A stretch of DNA of 64,000 nt from Brenneria rubrifaciens (lineage in GTDB: Bacteria; Pseudomonadota; Gammaproteobacteria; Enterobacterales; Enterobacteriaceae), in contig NZ_CP034035.1 of assembly GCF_005484945.1 (NCBI RefSeq), forward strand, positions 2,170,001 to 2,234,000. The letters are read 5' to 3'. The translations under genes were made by a program, and so were the position numbers. Numbering within the stretch: position 1 is the first letter of the stretch; each line of letters begins with the position of its first letter. Under the pieces are notes generated by a model that searched no databases, was not told where the DNA came from, and saw only the letters and a program-made list of their open reading frames with translations. Below are positions 13,302-22,698 of the stretch, piece after piece.

Positions 13302-14231
13302 ATGAGTCTTTTACATACATTAAATGCGATTGAAGTTCTTGATTCCGCGAACGCCAGCGGTCAGACCGTGGTTGAACTGTTGTCCCACTACCCACAGGCC
13401 GAGGTTACCGTAAGCGAAATTATCGGACCGAAAGGGAAGACCGACTTCGTCAAAGTGGTCATCCCCGGTACGGTCGGCAAACGCCACGGCGGACAGGCAC
13501 CGACATTAGGCATTATCGGCCGTTTAGGGGGCATCGGCGCCCGCCCTGGGCGTATCGGACTGGTTTCCGACGGCGATGGCGCCGTGGCCGCCGTCGCCGC
13601 GGCGATGAAACTGGCAAAAATGCAAACGCTGGGCGACAGTCTGCCCGGCGACGTGATTGTCTGCACCCATATCTGTCCGGATGCGCCAACCCGCCCTCAT
13701 GAACCGGTGGATTTCATGGATTCTCCGGTTGAAACCGAAGACATGAATGAACAGGAAGTGTCGCCGGAAATGGACGCCGTGTTGTCTATCGATACCACCA
13801 AAGGCAACCGCGTTATTAATCACAAAGGATTTGCGCTGTCCCCGACGGTAAAAGAAGGCTATATCTTGCGCGTTGCCGAAGATCTGCTGCGCATCATGGA
13901 GATGACGACGGGCCGTCTGCCGATGACTTTCCCAATTACCACGCAGGATATTACCCCTTATGGTAATGACGTGTTCCACATAAACAGCATCCTCCAGCCA
14001 TCTATCGCCACGTCTGCACCTGTCGTTGGCGTCGCCATCACCACTGAGAGCACCGTCCCCGGTTGCGGCACCGGCGCAAGTCACGAAGTCGATATCGCCG
14101 ACGCCGTCCGTTTCGTCGTCGAGGTTGCCAAAGAATTTACGCGTGGCGCCTGCCATTTCTACAACGTAGACGAATATCAGCGCCTGCTGTCGTTGTATGG
14201 ATCTTTGGCCCACCTGCAACAGCGCCAATAA
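13302..14231 (+). CDS. DUF1177 family protein, probable enzyme of unknown activity
   Basis: The 309-residue protein is recognised as DUF1177. Its function is not established. It has no signal peptide or membrane segment. Conserved-looking stretches are the glycine-rich GIIGRLGGIGARPGRIGLVSDGDGA (as two halves, about residues 68-92), a His/Cys/Asp cluster CTHICPDAPTRPHEP (about 121-135), and GCGTGASHEVDIADAVRF near the end. The His, Cys and Asp residues would suit a metal-dependent hydrolase; that is inference. It lies between the OPT transporter and the AroM, PepE and racemase genes, and homologues are usually found with the same partners. Confidence 0.8.
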   Translation: MSLLHTLNAIEVLDSANASGQTVVELLSHYPQAEVTVSEIIGPKGKTDFVKVVIPGTVGKRHGGQAPTLGIIGRLGGIGARPGRIGLVSDGDGAVAAVAAAMKLAKMQTLGDSLPGDVIVCTHICPDAPTRPHEPVDFMDSPVETEDMNEQEVSPEMDAVLSIDTTKGNRVINHKGFALSPTVKEGYILRVAEDLLRIMEMTTGRLPMTFPITTQDITPYGNDVFHINSILQPSIATSAPVVGVAITTESTVPGCGTGASHEVDIADAVRFVVEVAKEFTRGACHFYNVDEYQRLLSLYGSLAHLQQRQ

Positions 14232-14244
14232 CGGAGCGTCGCCC

Positions 14245-14925
14245 ATGTTTAATACCAGGCTGGGGACGCTTACCATCGGTCAGGCTCCCCGTCCCGATAT
14301 CACACCGATACTGGAGAGCCACCTGCCCGCAACAGTGGAGTGCACTCACGTCGGTGTGCTGGACGAACTTTCAAGAGAGAAGATCGCACAGCGCTTTGCA
14401 CCGCAGGCCGACGAAGCCATTCTCACCACGCGATTGCTGGACGGCAACGCCGTCATTCTCGGTAAAAACGCCGTGCGCGACGCGGTGCAACTAAAGCTGA
14501 ATCAGTTGGAACAACAGGGCTGTGGCATCATTCTGCTGTTGTGTACGGGCGAGTTTCACGGTCTGCATTGTCGGCAGGCATGGCTGATTGAACCAGATAC
14601 GATCGTCCCGCCGGTAGCAGCCGCCCTGCTGGGCGATCGTCAGCCCGGCATTCTGGTGCCGCTGGCGGAACAAATGCACAGTGAAGGCCATAAATGGCAA
14701 GCAATGCGAAAACTCCCGGTCTATGCCGCCGTGTCTCCTTACGACGGTAGTGATACGGAGCTGGTCGCGGCGGCCCACGCGCTCAAGAGCCAGCAGGCCG
14801 ACGCGATCATCATGGACTGCATGGGCTATAGCGAAAGTCACCGCGATGTGGTGCGCCAGGCTACCGGTCTGCCGGTGCTGCTTTCCAATGCGCTGATCGC
14901 CCGGCTGATCGCCAGCCTGCTCTGA
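14245..14925 (+). CDS. AroM family protein
   Basis: This 226-residue protein is clearly homologous to E. coli Aro[16 protein letters not shown] at the N terminus, [20 protein letters not shown], then [14 protein letters not shown] and [12 protein letters not shown] at the C terminus. In E. coli, aroM lies beside aroL and was named for its control by TyrR and TrpR; its activity is unknown. The fold is expected to resemble the Asp/Glu racemase group; I infer this from the paired Rossmann-like halves. The ATG at 14245 is chosen for its GGAG ribosome site 8 bases upstream. It lies 13 bases after the DUF1177 gene and 19 before pepE. Confidence 0.86.
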   Translation: MFNTRLGTLTIGQAPRPDITPILESHLPATVECTHVGVLDELSREKIAQRFAPQADEAILTTRLLDGNAVILGKNAVRDAVQLKLNQLEQQGCGIILLLCTGEFHGLHCRQAWLIEPDTIVPPVAAALLGDRQPGILVPLAEQMHSEGHKWQAMRKLPVYAAVSPYDGSDTELVAAAHALKSQQADAIIMDCMGYSESHRDVVRQATGLPVLLSNALIARLIASLL

Positions 14926-14944
14926 CAGAAAACAGGAAATCAAC

Positions 14945-15640
14945 ATGCAATTACTACTGCTCAGCAATGGCACACTGCCGGGGAAAAGCTACCTCGAACA
15001 CGCGTTGCCCCCGATTAGCCAACTGATCCAACATCGTCGCCGGGCGGTGTTTATCCCTTTCGCCGGCGTCACCGTAAGCTGGGACGACTACGCCGCTAAA
15101 GTTCAAGCCGCCCTGACGGACACCGACATTATCCTCACCTCGGCGCATGCGGTGGACGACGCCGTACAAGCCGTGCGCGAGGCGGAGATTATTATCGTCG
15201 GCGGCGGTAATACATTCAGTCTGTTGAAACACTGTAGAGAACGCGATCTGCTGACGACTATCCGCCAGCGCGTTGCGGATGGGACCCCTTATATCGGCTG
15301 GAGCGCAGGCGCAAATCTGGCCTGCCCGACCATCTGTACCACAAATGACATGCCGATTGTCGATCCGCAGGGGTTCGATGCGTTACACCTGATCGATTTT
15401 CAAATCAATCCACACTACACCAATAAGCTCCCTGAAGGACATCAGGGAGAAACCCGCGATCAGCGTATTGAGGAACTGCTGTGTATTCAATCTGATACGG
15501 TCGTGGTCGGCCTACCGGAAGGCGATTGGATCCGTATCGATGAGGTAGCGGCCTATCTTGCCGGTCCTTATGATGCGGTACTGTTCCGGGCCCAGCAGCC
15601 ACCGGTGACGATGGCCGTCAACCATCCATTCGCGCTGTAA
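14945..15640 (+). CDS. pepE: Peptidase E, alpha-aspartyl dipeptidase
   Basis: PepE hydrolyses dipeptides that start with aspartate (Asp-X). The 231-residue sequence belongs to peptidase family S51. The catalytic residues known from Salmonella PepE fall at the same positions: Ser120 in GWSAGAN, Asp135 in TNDMP and His157 in NPHYTN. The GGGNT segment (about 86-90) is also conserved. It is cytoplasmic, with no signal peptide. An AGGAAA ribosome site precedes the ATG. Placed after an OPT peptide transporter, it suggests that the imported substrate contains an N-terminal aspartyl residue. Confidence 0.9.
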   Translation: MQLLLLSNGTLPGKSYLEHALPPISQLIQHRRRAVFIPFAGVTVSWDDYAAKVQAALTDTDIILTSAHAVDDAVQAVREAEIIIVGGGNTFSLLKHCRERDLLTTIRQRVADGTPYIGWSAGANLACPTICTTNDMPIVDPQGFDALHLIDFQINPHYTNKLPEGHQGETRDQRIEELLCIQSDTVVVGLPEGDWIRIDEVAAYLAGPYDAVLFRAQQPPVTMAVNHPFAL

Positions 15641-15695
15641 CATGTCAGGCGGGCAAGCAAATGGCCGCCGTCCTCAATCCGAGAAGGAGTTCTTC

Positions 15696-16343
15696 ATGAC
15701 GCTGGGTATTATTCGTGTCCTCACCACACAGGACACCTTGCTGTTGGAAGAGCATGGCCGCCTGTTGGCCGAAGAATACGGCTTGCAGACAGTCAGCCGC
15801 TGCATCCCCGATCAGCCTCACGGCATCTTCGATGCAAGCAGTGAGGCACAAGCCCTTCCCAAAATCATCGCTCTTGGACAAGCCTACGAACGGGAAGGTT
15901 GTCAGGCTATTTTCCTGAGCTGTGCCGCCGATCCGGGACTGGACGAATTACGTCGGGCGATTTCTCTTCCAGTAATCAGCGCAGGCAGCGCCTGCGCACG
16001 TCTAGCCGCCAACCTAAAGCTGCCTGTCGCCGTTATAGGCATCGGCGACCAGGCACCGGCACCGTTTCGCCGCCTGCTGGGAGAAGATGTACTCTACGCT
16101 CGGCCTGAAGGCGTGACCCAAACCACCCATCTGCTGACACCAGAGGGTCGCGCCAGCGCACTAGCTTGTGCTAAAACGCTGTATGAGCAAGGCGCCGTAG
16201 TCATTGCTTTTTCTTGTACCGGATTGTCCACCATCGGTCTGGCAGAGCAAATTCGCAAAACTATCGGTTGTGTTGCCATAGACGCGGTTAGTACTTCGGG
16301 CATGTTCATAGTGGAGTGGTTGGGAAAACGCACAGTGGCATAG
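15696..16343 (+). CDS. Asp/Glu/hydantoin racemase family protein
   Basis: This 215-residue member of the two-domain racemase family uses a pair of cysteines for cofactor-free proton exchange. Both candidates are present: Cys76 in FLSCAADPG and Cys174 in AFSCTGLS. The N terminus MTLGIIRVLTT is of the hydantoin-racemase type. The frame is open upstream to 15642, but AGAAGGAG lies 8 bases before the ATG at 15696, which sets the start. It is the last gene of the accessory operon and only 55 bases after pepE. It may interconvert D- and L-aspartate (or a cyclic derivative) released by the preceding enzymes. That substrate is inferred. Confidence 0.85.
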   Translation: MTLGIIRVLTTQDTLLLEEHGRLLAEEYGLQTVSRCIPDQPHGIFDASSEAQALPKIIALGQAYEREGCQAIFLSCAADPGLDELRRAISLPVISAGSACARLAANLKLPVAVIGIGDQAPAPFRRLLGEDVLYARPEGVTQTTHLLTPEGRASALACAKTLYEQGAVVIAFSCTGLSTIGLAEQIRKTIGCVAIDAVSTSGMFIVEWLGKRTVA

Positions 16344-16394
16344 CTTCTATCAAAGATAAGCAAAATTATAGCGTTAAAGGAAAGCCATTTAAAC

Positions 16395-16803
16395 TAAGTC
16401 CTCCCGGCGTAGTCGGGGGTTTTCATATGCACCTGTAAGGCTCTCTCACCAGCCGCGCCCTAACAGACGCATCGCAATCTGACATTTGCATTCTTAGGGT
16501 CACCTACCGCCCCTAATCGGGCTTCGTGGATACGGACTCGATAGCTGTTCCCCTAATTTATCCTGCGCCAGTTGGTGCTTTATCTATTCCTGTCTCTTTG
16601 TTGTACTTTTACCCACTGTTTCAACGTAATACCCCCCGACACAAAATTCATGGTTTCTATATTTGACTTCAGCTTTCCAAATGCTTCATAGAGCATCAGG
16701 CTACTTTTCCCCGTCCGATAGCCCATAAAACTCGATACACCCATCTCTGGCGGGATCTCCAGAAGCATGTGTATATGGTCTGCAAACATTCTGCCTCCAG
16801 AAT
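16395..16803 (-). mobile_element. Decayed IS200/IS605-type element
   Basis: The remnant carries the 3' two-thirds of an IS200-type transposase gene followed by an IS200-like right end. The right end contains the sub-terminal hairpin CTCCCG (16401-16406) with CGGGGG (16414-16419), near the expected edge. The left end and the first part of tnpA are missing: recognisable similarity stops at about 16803, right beside the ihfB terminator. No terminal inverted repeats or target duplication are expected in this family and none is seen. The exact borders are estimates. Confidence 0.8.
16500..16803 (-). pseudogene. tnpA: IS200-type transposase TnpA remnant
   Basis: Reading from 16803 downwards gives GGRMFADHIHMLLEIPPEM then SSFMGYRTGKSSLMLYE, the middle of IS200 TnpA with its HUH motif (HIH). 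A single-base loss near 16665-16667 shifts the frame. In the next frame the family's C terminus continues (KYRNHEF, GGYYVETVGK, HQLAQDKLGEQL, RSPIRGR) to a TGA at 16500-16502. In that frame a TAG replaces the codon where the family has the catalytic tyrosine (QEYI reads QE-stop-I). About 60 N-terminal residues are also absent, so the gene is dead three times over. Confidence 0.85.
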
Positions 16804-16811
16804 GTTCACGA

Positions 16812-16843
16812 TAAAAAAAACGGCACCTTAACAGGCGCCGTTT
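16812..16843 (-). terminator. ihfB terminator
   Basis: On the minus strand AAACGGCGCC and GGTGCCGTTT pair around TGTTAA and are followed by a run of eight T. It ends ihfB transcription 69 bases after the stop. The IS200 remnant begins immediately beyond it. Confidence 0.88.
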
Positions 16844-16911
16844 CAAAACTCTTATTTAAAAATTAGTTGCAAGTAATACCATAAGACGTTGCGCTCTATT
16901 ACGGTAGCGAT

Positions 16912-17196
16912 TTATCCGTAGATATTTGCGCGATCACGTAGTTCTTTGCCTGGTTTGAAGTGAGGGACGTATTTACCTTCCAACTCAACTTTTTCCCCCG
17001 TCTTAGGATTGCGGCCAACACGCGGTGCACGGTAGTGAAGTGAAAAACTGCCGAACCCACGGATCTCGATACGATCACCTTCGGCCAGTGTCGTAGCCAT
17101 CTGTTCGAGCATCTCTTTCACTGCATCCTCAACCAATTTGGCCGGGATATGAGATTGCTGTCCAGCAAGTCTTTCAATAAGTTCAGACTTGGTCAT
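16912..17196 (-). CDS. ihfB: Integration host factor subunit beta
   Basis: IHF-beta pairs with IhfA to bind and sharply bend DNA, shaping replication, recombination and transcription. The 94-residue protein has the DNABII fold; the beta-arm segment that inserts into the minor groove contains [11 protein letters not shown] with the conserved proline. The frame is open 11 codons further upstream, but the ATG at 17194-17196 is preceded by TTGGAGGAAC and gives the conserved start [10 protein letters not shown]. It lies downstream of rpsA, as in other enterobacteria. Confidence 0.97.
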   Translation of the reverse strand: MTKSELIERLAGQQSHIPAKLVEDAVKEMLEQMATTLAEGDRIEIRGFGSFSLHYRAPRVGRNPKTGEKVELEGKYVPHFKPGKELRDRANIYG

Positions 17197-17250
17197 AGTT
17201 CCTCCAAGTGCGCGGTTATAGATAACCACAATAACTTACTACCGTTTCAA

Positions 17251-17276
17251 GAATGAGCAACCTCAGTCGCTCATTC
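17251..17276 (-). terminator. Weak hairpin between rpsA and ihfB
   Basis: GAATGAGC (17251-17258) and GCTCATTC (17269-17276) form a perfect 8-base stem with a 10-base loop just after the rpsA stop. Only TTG follows on the minus strand, so it is more likely an mRNA-stabilising or partial attenuation structure than a strong terminator. Confidence 0.5.
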
Positions 17277-17284
17277 AACCGTTA

Positions 17285-18961
17285 TTACTCGCCTTTTGCT
17301 GCTTTGAACGCTTCAGCCATAGCGCTGGAGAAATTGCCTTCTTCCTGCTTGCTGTTGTTCACAGTGGCAATGGCATCTTTCTCGTCAGCTTCGTCTTTAG
17401 CACGAACAGACAGACTGACAACGCGGTTTTTACGATCGACGCCGGTGTATTTCGCTTCAACGCTGTCACCAACGTTCAACACCAGTGTAGCGTCTTCAAC
17501 GCGGTCGCGTGAAGCTTCGGAAGCTCGCAGATAGCCTTCGACCCCATCAGCTAATTCAACTGTAGCACCTTTGGCATCAACTGCTGTAACTTTACCAGTA
17601 ACAATAGCACCTTTCTTGTTTACGGACAGGTAGTTATTGAACGGGTCTTCAGCCAGTTGCTTCACGCCCAGGGAGATACGTTCGCGCTCTGCGTCAACCT
17701 GCAATACAACAGCGGCGATTTCGTCACCTTTCTTGTATTCGCGAACGGCTTCTTCGCCAGCCACGTTCCAGGAAATGTCGGACAGGTGAACCAGACCGTC
17801 GATGCCGCCATCCAGACCGATGAAGATACCGAAATCAGTGATGGACTTGATCTTACCTTCAACGCGGTCGCCTTTGTTGTGGGTTTCAGCAAATTGCTGC
17901 CATGGGTTGGCTTTGCATTGTTTCAGACCCAGGGAGATGCGGCGACGCTCTTCGTCGATATCCAGAACCATGACTTCCACTACATCGCCAACGTTAACAA
18001 CTTTGGACGGATGGATGTTTTTGTTGGTCCAATCCATTTCGGATACGTGTACCAGACCCTCAACGCCTTCTTCGATTTCAACGAAGCAGCCGTAATCAGT
18101 CAGGTTGGTCACGCGGCCAGTCAGACGAGTGCTTTCAGGATAACGCTTGGCGATAGCGACCCACGGATCTTCGCCCAACTGTTTCAGGCCCAGGGACACA
18201 CGAGTACGTTCGCGGTCGAATTTCAGCACTTTAACCGTGATTTCATCGCCCACATTGACGATTTCGCTCGGATGTTTAACACGTTTCCAAGCCATATCCG
18301 TGATATGCAGCAGGCCGTCAACGCCACCCAGATCAACGAATGCACCGTAGTCAGTGAGGTTCTTGACGATACCTTTAACTTCCATGCCTTCTTGCAGGTT
18401 TTCCAGCAATTGATCGCGTTCAGCGCTGTTTTCAGATTCAATAACCGCACGGCGGGAAACAACAACGTTGTTGCGTTTCTGATCCAGCTTGATAACTTTG
18501 AACTCAAGCTCTTTGCCTTCAAGATGCAGCGTGTCACGTACCGGACGAACATCTACCAGAGAACCCGGCAGGAACGCGCGAATTCCGTTCAGCTCAACAG
18601 TGAAACCACCCTTAACTTTACCGTTGATAACACCGGTAACCGTTGCAGCTTCTTCGTAAGCTTTTTCCAGCATCAGCCATGCTTCATGACGCTTAGCTTT
18701 CTCACGAGACAACAGCGTTTCACCGAAGCCGTCTTCAACAGCATCCAGCGCGACGTCGACTTCATCGCCAACCTGAATTTCCAGTTCGCCTTGTGCATTT
18801 TTGAATTGCTCTACCGGAATGGCAGATTCAGACTTCAGACCGGCATCAACCAGTACCACATCTTTATCAATGGCAACCACAACACCGCGCACGATGGAAC
18901 CAGGACGGGTTTCGATTTCTTTCAGGGATTCTTCAAAGAGTTGAGCAAAAGATTCAGTCAT
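17285..18961 (-). CDS. rpsA: 30S ribosomal protein S1
   Basis: S1 binds mRNA and unwinds it at the 30S platform, and is essential for initiation on most enterobacterial mRNAs. The 558-residue protein starts [13 protein letters not shown] and carries six S1 (OB-fold) repeats. Repeats three to six are recognisable by recurring segments such as [22 protein letters not shown], each ending near RISLGLKQ. The ATG at 18961 is the conserved start; the frame is open upstream to 19042 but without similarity. It is downstream of cmk, as is usual, and the 117-base gap between them should contain its own promoter. Codon use is strongly biased, as for a highly expressed gene. Confidence 0.98.
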   Translation of the reverse strand: MTESFAQLFEESLKEIETRPGSIVRGVVVAIDKDVVLVDAGLKSESAIPVEQFKNAQGELEIQVGDEVDVALDAVEDGFGETLLSREKAKRHEAWLMLEKAYEEAATVTGVINGKVKGGFTVELNGIRAFLPGSLVDVRPVRDTLHLEGKELEFKVIKLDQKRNNVVVSRRAVIESENSAERDQLLENLQEGMEVKGIVKNLTDYGAFVDLGGVDGLLHITDMAWKRVKHPSEIVNVGDEITVKVLKFDRERTRVSLGLKQLGEDPWVAIAKRYPESTRLTGRVTNLTDYGCFVEIEEGVEGLVHVSEMDWTNKNIHPSKVVNVGDVVEVMVLDIDEERRRISLGLKQCKANPWQQFAETHNKGDRVEGKIKSITDFGIFIGLDGGIDGLVHLSDISWNVAGEEAVREYKKGDEIAAVVLQVDAERERISLGVKQLAEDPFNNYLSVNKKGAIVTGKVTAVDAKGATVELADGVEGYLRASEASRDRVEDATLVLNVGDSVEAKYTGVDRKNRVVSLSVRAKDEADEKDAIATVNNSKQEEGNFSSAMAEAFKAAKGE

Positions 18962-19079
18962 GTTGATAATCTTAGGAGTTTTCAATTTAACGTCCATCTG
19001 GCATCCTGCTCGATGGGGTTGTTTAAATGCCCCGCTGTTCATCCTTACAGAGAGGTAAAAATTCAGTTATTTGCAATAG

Positions 19080-19757
19080 TTACGCTAAAACCTCACGGGC
19101 ATAAGCCAGCGCGCGCTTAATCACTTCATCAATCGCCATTCCCGTTGAATCCAACACCAATGCATCAGCGGCGGGCACCAAAGGCGCGACAGATCGATTA
19201 CGGTCACGGTCATCCCGTTCCCTTATCTCGGATAAAAGACGTTCAAAGTTAACACTAAAGCCCTTCTCCTGCAACTGTAGCATGCGTCGCTGAGCACGTT
19301 CTTCCGCGCTGGCATCCAGGAAAATCTTCACTGGCGCATCGGGAAACACAATGGTTCCCATGTCACGTCCATCCGCAATCAGTCCCGGCGCTTCGCGAAA
19401 AGCGCGTTGGCGGCGCAACAATGCTTCACGAACCCGAGGGAACGCAGCAGCTTGAGAGGCTGTGTTGCCTACCGTTTCAGTGCGGATTTCATTGCTGACG
19501 TCCTCACCTTCCAAAATCACTTTCAGCAGCCCGTCTGCTGAAATAAAACGTACATCCAGATGAGAAGCTAATGGAACCAGCGCATCTTCCGAACCAATAT
19601 CCACCTGATGGTGTAAAGCCGCCAATGCCAGAACACGATAAATCGCGCCCGAATCCAGCAAATTCCACTGTAAAGCTTCCGCCATCGCTTTGCACAACGT
19701 GCCTTTGCCTGCGCCACTCGGTCCGTCAACCGTAATCACCGGTGCAGTCACCGCCAT
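19080..19757 (-). CDS. cmk: Cytidylate kinase
   Basis: Cmk phosphorylates CMP and dCMP with ATP. The P-loop GPSGAGKG is at residues 12-19 and the CMP-binding and lid regions follow ([23 protein letters not shown]). The protein has 225 residues, normal for the family. The ATG at 19755-19757 is preceded by TAAGGAGAGGAAG; the upstream extension of the open frame is not conserved. It lies between aroA and rpsA on the minus strand. Confidence 0.97.
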   Translation of the reverse strand: MAVTAPVITVDGPSGAGKGTLCKAMAEALQWNLLDSGAIYRVLALAALHHQVDIGSEDALVPLASHLDVRFISADGLLKVILEGEDVSNEIRTETVGNTASQAAAFPRVREALLRRQRAFREAPGLIADGRDMGTIVFPDAPVKIFLDASAEERAQRRMLQLQEKGFSVNFERLLSEIRERDDRDRNRSVAPLVPAADALVLDSTGMAIDEVIKRALAYAREVLA

Positions 19758-19858
19758 CTTCCTCTCCTTAACACTGGGAAATCCCGTTGATGTCGTTTTA
19801 GACATTACGGTGTTCCATTATACGCATCAATGACGAGAAAGGTTATATCGACAGGGGA

Positions 19859-19894
19859 AAATAAGACTGCGCCTGATTATCACACCTGGCGCAG
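19859..19894 (-). terminator. Probable aroA terminator
   Basis: On the minus strand CTGCGCC and GGCGCAG (19888-19894 and 19867-19873) form a stem, followed by TCTTATTTTCC. The loop of 14 bases and imperfect T tract make it only a moderate terminator, between aroA and cmk. Confidence 0.55.
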
Positions 19895-19935
19895 AGAAGA
19901 ATCAGACCCGGTTCACCGGGACTGTTGCGCAATGG

Positions 19936-21225
19936 TTACGCCTGTTTGCTCAAACGCGCCAATTGTTCAAAATAGTCCGGGAACGTCTTGGCCGTGCATT
20001 TGGGATCAAGAATGGTGACCGGCGTATCGGACAACGCGACCAGAGAAAAGCACATGGCCATCCGATGATCGTTATACGTACCAATTTCTGCAAACTTCAG
20101 CACGTCGGGCGGCGTAATACCAATATAATCTTCACCTTCTACAACCTCGGCGCCGACTTTACGCAGTTCAATCGCCATGGCAGCCAGACGATCGGTTTCT
20201 TTTACCCGCCAATTGTAAATATTGCGGAGCATCGTGGTGCCGCCCTGGGCAAATAACGCAGTTGTCGCGATAGTCATGGCGGCATCGGGGATGTGGTTCA
20301 TATCCATGTCGATGGCGCGAAGCTCGCCGCGCTGACATTCGATATAGTCATCGCCCCAGCGGATCTGTGCCCCCATTTTTTCCAGCACATCGGCAAAACG
20401 GATATCACCTTGCACGCTATTGCGGCCTACGCCGGTAACGCGCACCGTGCCTCCTTTGATTGCCGCGGCAGCCAGAAAATAAGATGCGGAAGACGCATCA
20501 CCTTCCACCAGATACTCTCCCGGAGAGCGGTATTGCTGGCGCCCTGTCACATAAAATCGCTGGTAGTTTTCATTGCGAACCTCAATGCCAAACATTTTCA
20601 TCATGTGCAATGTGATATCAATGTATGGCTTGGAAACCAGTTCGCCCAAAATGCCAATCTGCGTGTCTTGCGCCGCCAGTGGCGCCGTCATCAGAAGCGC
20701 GGTGAGAAATTGGCTGGAAACGCTGCCATCGACGCTGATTTCGCCCCCCTGAAAGCCGCCGCGCAAACGCAGAGGCGGAAAATTTTCCTGCTCCAGATAA
20801 TCAATCTTCGCGCCGCCTTGACGTAACGCATCAACCAGATGCCCAATCGGACGTTCTTTCATCCGAGGTTCGCCCGTCAACACAATATCGCCTTCGCTTA
20901 GGCACAACGCCGCCGCCAGCGGACGCATCGCGGTGCCGGCGTTCCCCAGAAACAGTTCGATAGGTTGGGACGCCTTCAATGCCCCGCCCAGTCCCGTAAT
21001 TTCACACTGCGTACGCTCGGCGGAAAGCTGGTAGTTCACGCCCAATACTTTTAAGGCATTCAGCATGTGGCGGACATCGTCACTATCCAGCAGGTTGGTC
21101 AGCCGGGTTGTCCCTTCAGACAAGGCCGCCAGTAAAAGTGCGCGATTCGATACGCTTTTCGAACCCGGAAGATTAAGCGTACCGTCAATCAGTTTAATCG
21201 GCTGTAGCGTCAGGGATTCCTGCAT
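19936..21225 (-). CDS. aroA: 3-phosphoshikimate 1-carboxyvinyltransferase (EPSP synthase)
   Basis: AroA joins PEP to shikimate-3-phosphate, step six of the chorismate pathway. The 429-residue sequence shows the class I pattern: [17 protein letters not shown] with the conserved lysine near the N terminus, the [13 protein letters not shown] motif (about residues 90-102, the PEP-binding region), [19 protein letters not shown] and, late, [14 protein letters not shown]. With this active-site sequence it should be a glyphosate-sensitive type. The ATG at 21225 gives the conserved start [10 protein letters not shown]. It is downstream of serC with a hairpin between. Confidence 0.97.
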   Translation of the reverse strand: MQESLTLQPIKLIDGTLNLPGSKSVSNRALLLAALSEGTTRLTNLLDSDDVRHMLNALKVLGVNYQLSAERTQCEITGLGGALKASQPIELFLGNAGTAMRPLAAALCLSEGDIVLTGEPRMKERPIGHLVDALRQGGAKIDYLEQENFPPLRLRGGFQGGEISVDGSVSSQFLTALLMTAPLAAQDTQIGILGELVSKPYIDITLHMMKMFGIEVRNENYQRFYVTGRQQYRSPGEYLVEGDASSASYFLAAAAIKGGTVRVTGVGRNSVQGDIRFADVLEKMGAQIRWGDDYIECQRGELRAIDMDMNHIPDAAMTIATTALFAQGGTTMLRNIYNWRVKETDRLAAMAIELRKVGAEVVEGEDYIGITPPDVLKFAEIGTYNDHRMAMCFSLVALSDTPVTILDPKCTAKTFPDYFEQLARLSKQA

Positions 21226-21253
21226 GCGAAATATATTCTCCAATCGTGAACAC

Positions 21254-21278
21254 AAAAACCCCGGTTACCCGGGGTTTT
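21254..21278 (-). terminator. Intercistronic terminator between serC and aroA
   Basis: AAAACCCCGG and CCGGGGTTTT form a GC-rich stem flanked by A and T tracts, so it could work in either direction. It lies in the 91-base gap between serC and aroA, which are co-transcribed in E. coli. It probably attenuates read-through so that serC mRNA is more abundant than aroA mRNA. Confidence 0.82.
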
Positions 21279-21316
21279 CAATCTCTAAAAAGCAAGCGTA
21301 AAACGCCATTAGACCA

Positions 21317-22405
21317 TTAACCGTGGCGACGCTCAAAGTCAGCCATAAATTCGGTCAACGCCTTGACGCCTTCAATGGGCATCGCGTTGTAGATGGAAGC
21401 ACGCATACCGCCAACCACGCGGTGTCCTTTCAGTGCATGCAGTCCAGCGCTCTGGGCTTCTTCAAGAAACACTTTATCCAGCGCGGCATCGGCCAGCAGG
21501 AACGGCACGTTCATGCGAGAACGGTTAGCGACAGCGACATCATTACGGTAGAAATCGCTGTTGTCGATCGCGCCATAAAGCAGATTCGCCTTATCTTTAT
21601 TGCATTTTTCCATTTCGACTAGGCCGCCCCGCTCTTTCAACCATTTAAAGACCATGCCGGAGAGATACCAGGCAAATGTCGGCGGGGTGTTATACATAGA
21701 ACCATTATCGGCAAGAATCTGATAGTTAAGGATGGAAGGCAGCTCGCGGCGAGCGCTGCCCAATAAATCCTCACGTACGATAACCAGCGTCAGGCCCGCC
21801 GGACCAACGTTTTTCTGTGCGCCCGCATAGATGACTCCATAACGGCTGACATCAATGGGACCTGACAGAATGCTGGATGAATAGTCCGCCACGACAATCT
21901 TGTCGCCGAAATCAGGCTCTTCCTCAATCGCCACGCCATCGATCGTTTCATTCGGGCAATAATGCACGAACGCGGCATCGTCAGACAATTGCCATTCACG
22001 CATTGGCTTGACGGCGCGCAAGTTGTCACCCACGCGGTTTTTTACATCAATGACATTGGGAATACAGTATTTTTCTGCTTCGCTGACCGCACTGTGGGCC
22101 CAGTAACCGCCGTCAACATAGTCTGCGTGAGATTTATCCCCCAGCAGATTGAGCGGAACCGCGGCGAACTGCGCCCGGGCGCCGCCATGACAAAAAAGGA
22201 CTTTATAGTTGGAGGGAATTTTCAACAGATCGCGCAGATCTTGTTCGGACTCAGCCGCCACCTGCATAAACTCGTTACTGCGATGGCTGATTTCCATTAC
22301 CGATGTACCCAGGCCATGCCAGTTACACAATTCCTGTTCAGCCCGACGCAATACTTCAACCGGCAGCATAGCTGGACCGGCGCTAAAATTAAAAACCTGA
22401 GTCAT
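21317..22405 (-). CDS. serC: Phosphoserine aminotransferase
   Basis: SerC makes phosphoserine from 3-phosphohydroxypyruvate and glutamate, and also serves pyridoxal-phosphate synthesis. The 362-residue protein starts with the family signature [12 protein letters not shown]. The PLP-binding lysine is Lys198 in [11 protein letters not shown]. Length equals that of E. coli SerC. It is divergent from ycaO (293 bases between starts) and upstream of aroA. Confidence 0.98.
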   Translation of the reverse strand: MTQVFNFSAGPAMLPVEVLRRAEQELCNWHGLGTSVMEISHRSNEFMQVAAESEQDLRDLLKIPSNYKVLFCHGGARAQFAAVPLNLLGDKSHADYVDGGYWAHSAVSEAEKYCIPNVIDVKNRVGDNLRAVKPMREWQLSDDAAFVHYCPNETIDGVAIEEEPDFGDKIVVADYSSSILSGPIDVSRYGVIYAGAQKNVGPAGLTLVIVREDLLGSARRELPSILNYQILADNGSMYNTPPTFAWYLSGMVFKWLKERGGLVEMEKCNKDKANLLYGAIDNSDFYRNDVAVANRSRMNVPFLLADAALDKVFLEEAQSAGLHALKGHRVVGGMRASIYNAMPIEGVKALTEFMADFERRHG

Positions 22406-22698
22406 TTCCCCTCACCACATCTGAAAAATAGCGACCGTTTTATCACAAGTGTTGAATACACGTCGGTTATAAACTCAACGCGCCAAACGCACTGTTTTAC
22501 CTACTATCGGTTTTATCACTCGCCACTCGCGGCTGCAACGCTTATCGTTCTCTATAGTACAAAACACGTTGGCCAACAAAACACCGCATTAGTCGGACCC
22601 ACAGACTCTGTTATCAATCTGTTTAGAATATTAGAGTCTGGGTTAAAAACCCCGTATTATGCACATCCTGTTACTACATACATACCTAAGTGAAAAAC

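Noticed and set aside
13524..14276. A 250-codon open frame opposite the DUF1177 gene
   Set aside because: It covers the end of DUF1177 and part of aroM on the other strand; composition is typical of a shadow frame.
16580..16846. An 88-codon open frame as a separate small gene
   Set aside because: Its start is made from the ihfB terminator and its end is the wrong frame after the deletion; it is part of the dead IS200 transposase.
17657..19120. A 487-codon open frame on the plus strand, antisense to rpsA
   Set aside because: It lies wholly opposite rpsA, is rich in Phe, Asn and Gln as expected of the reverse of a highly biased gene, has no similarity I recognise and no ribosome site.
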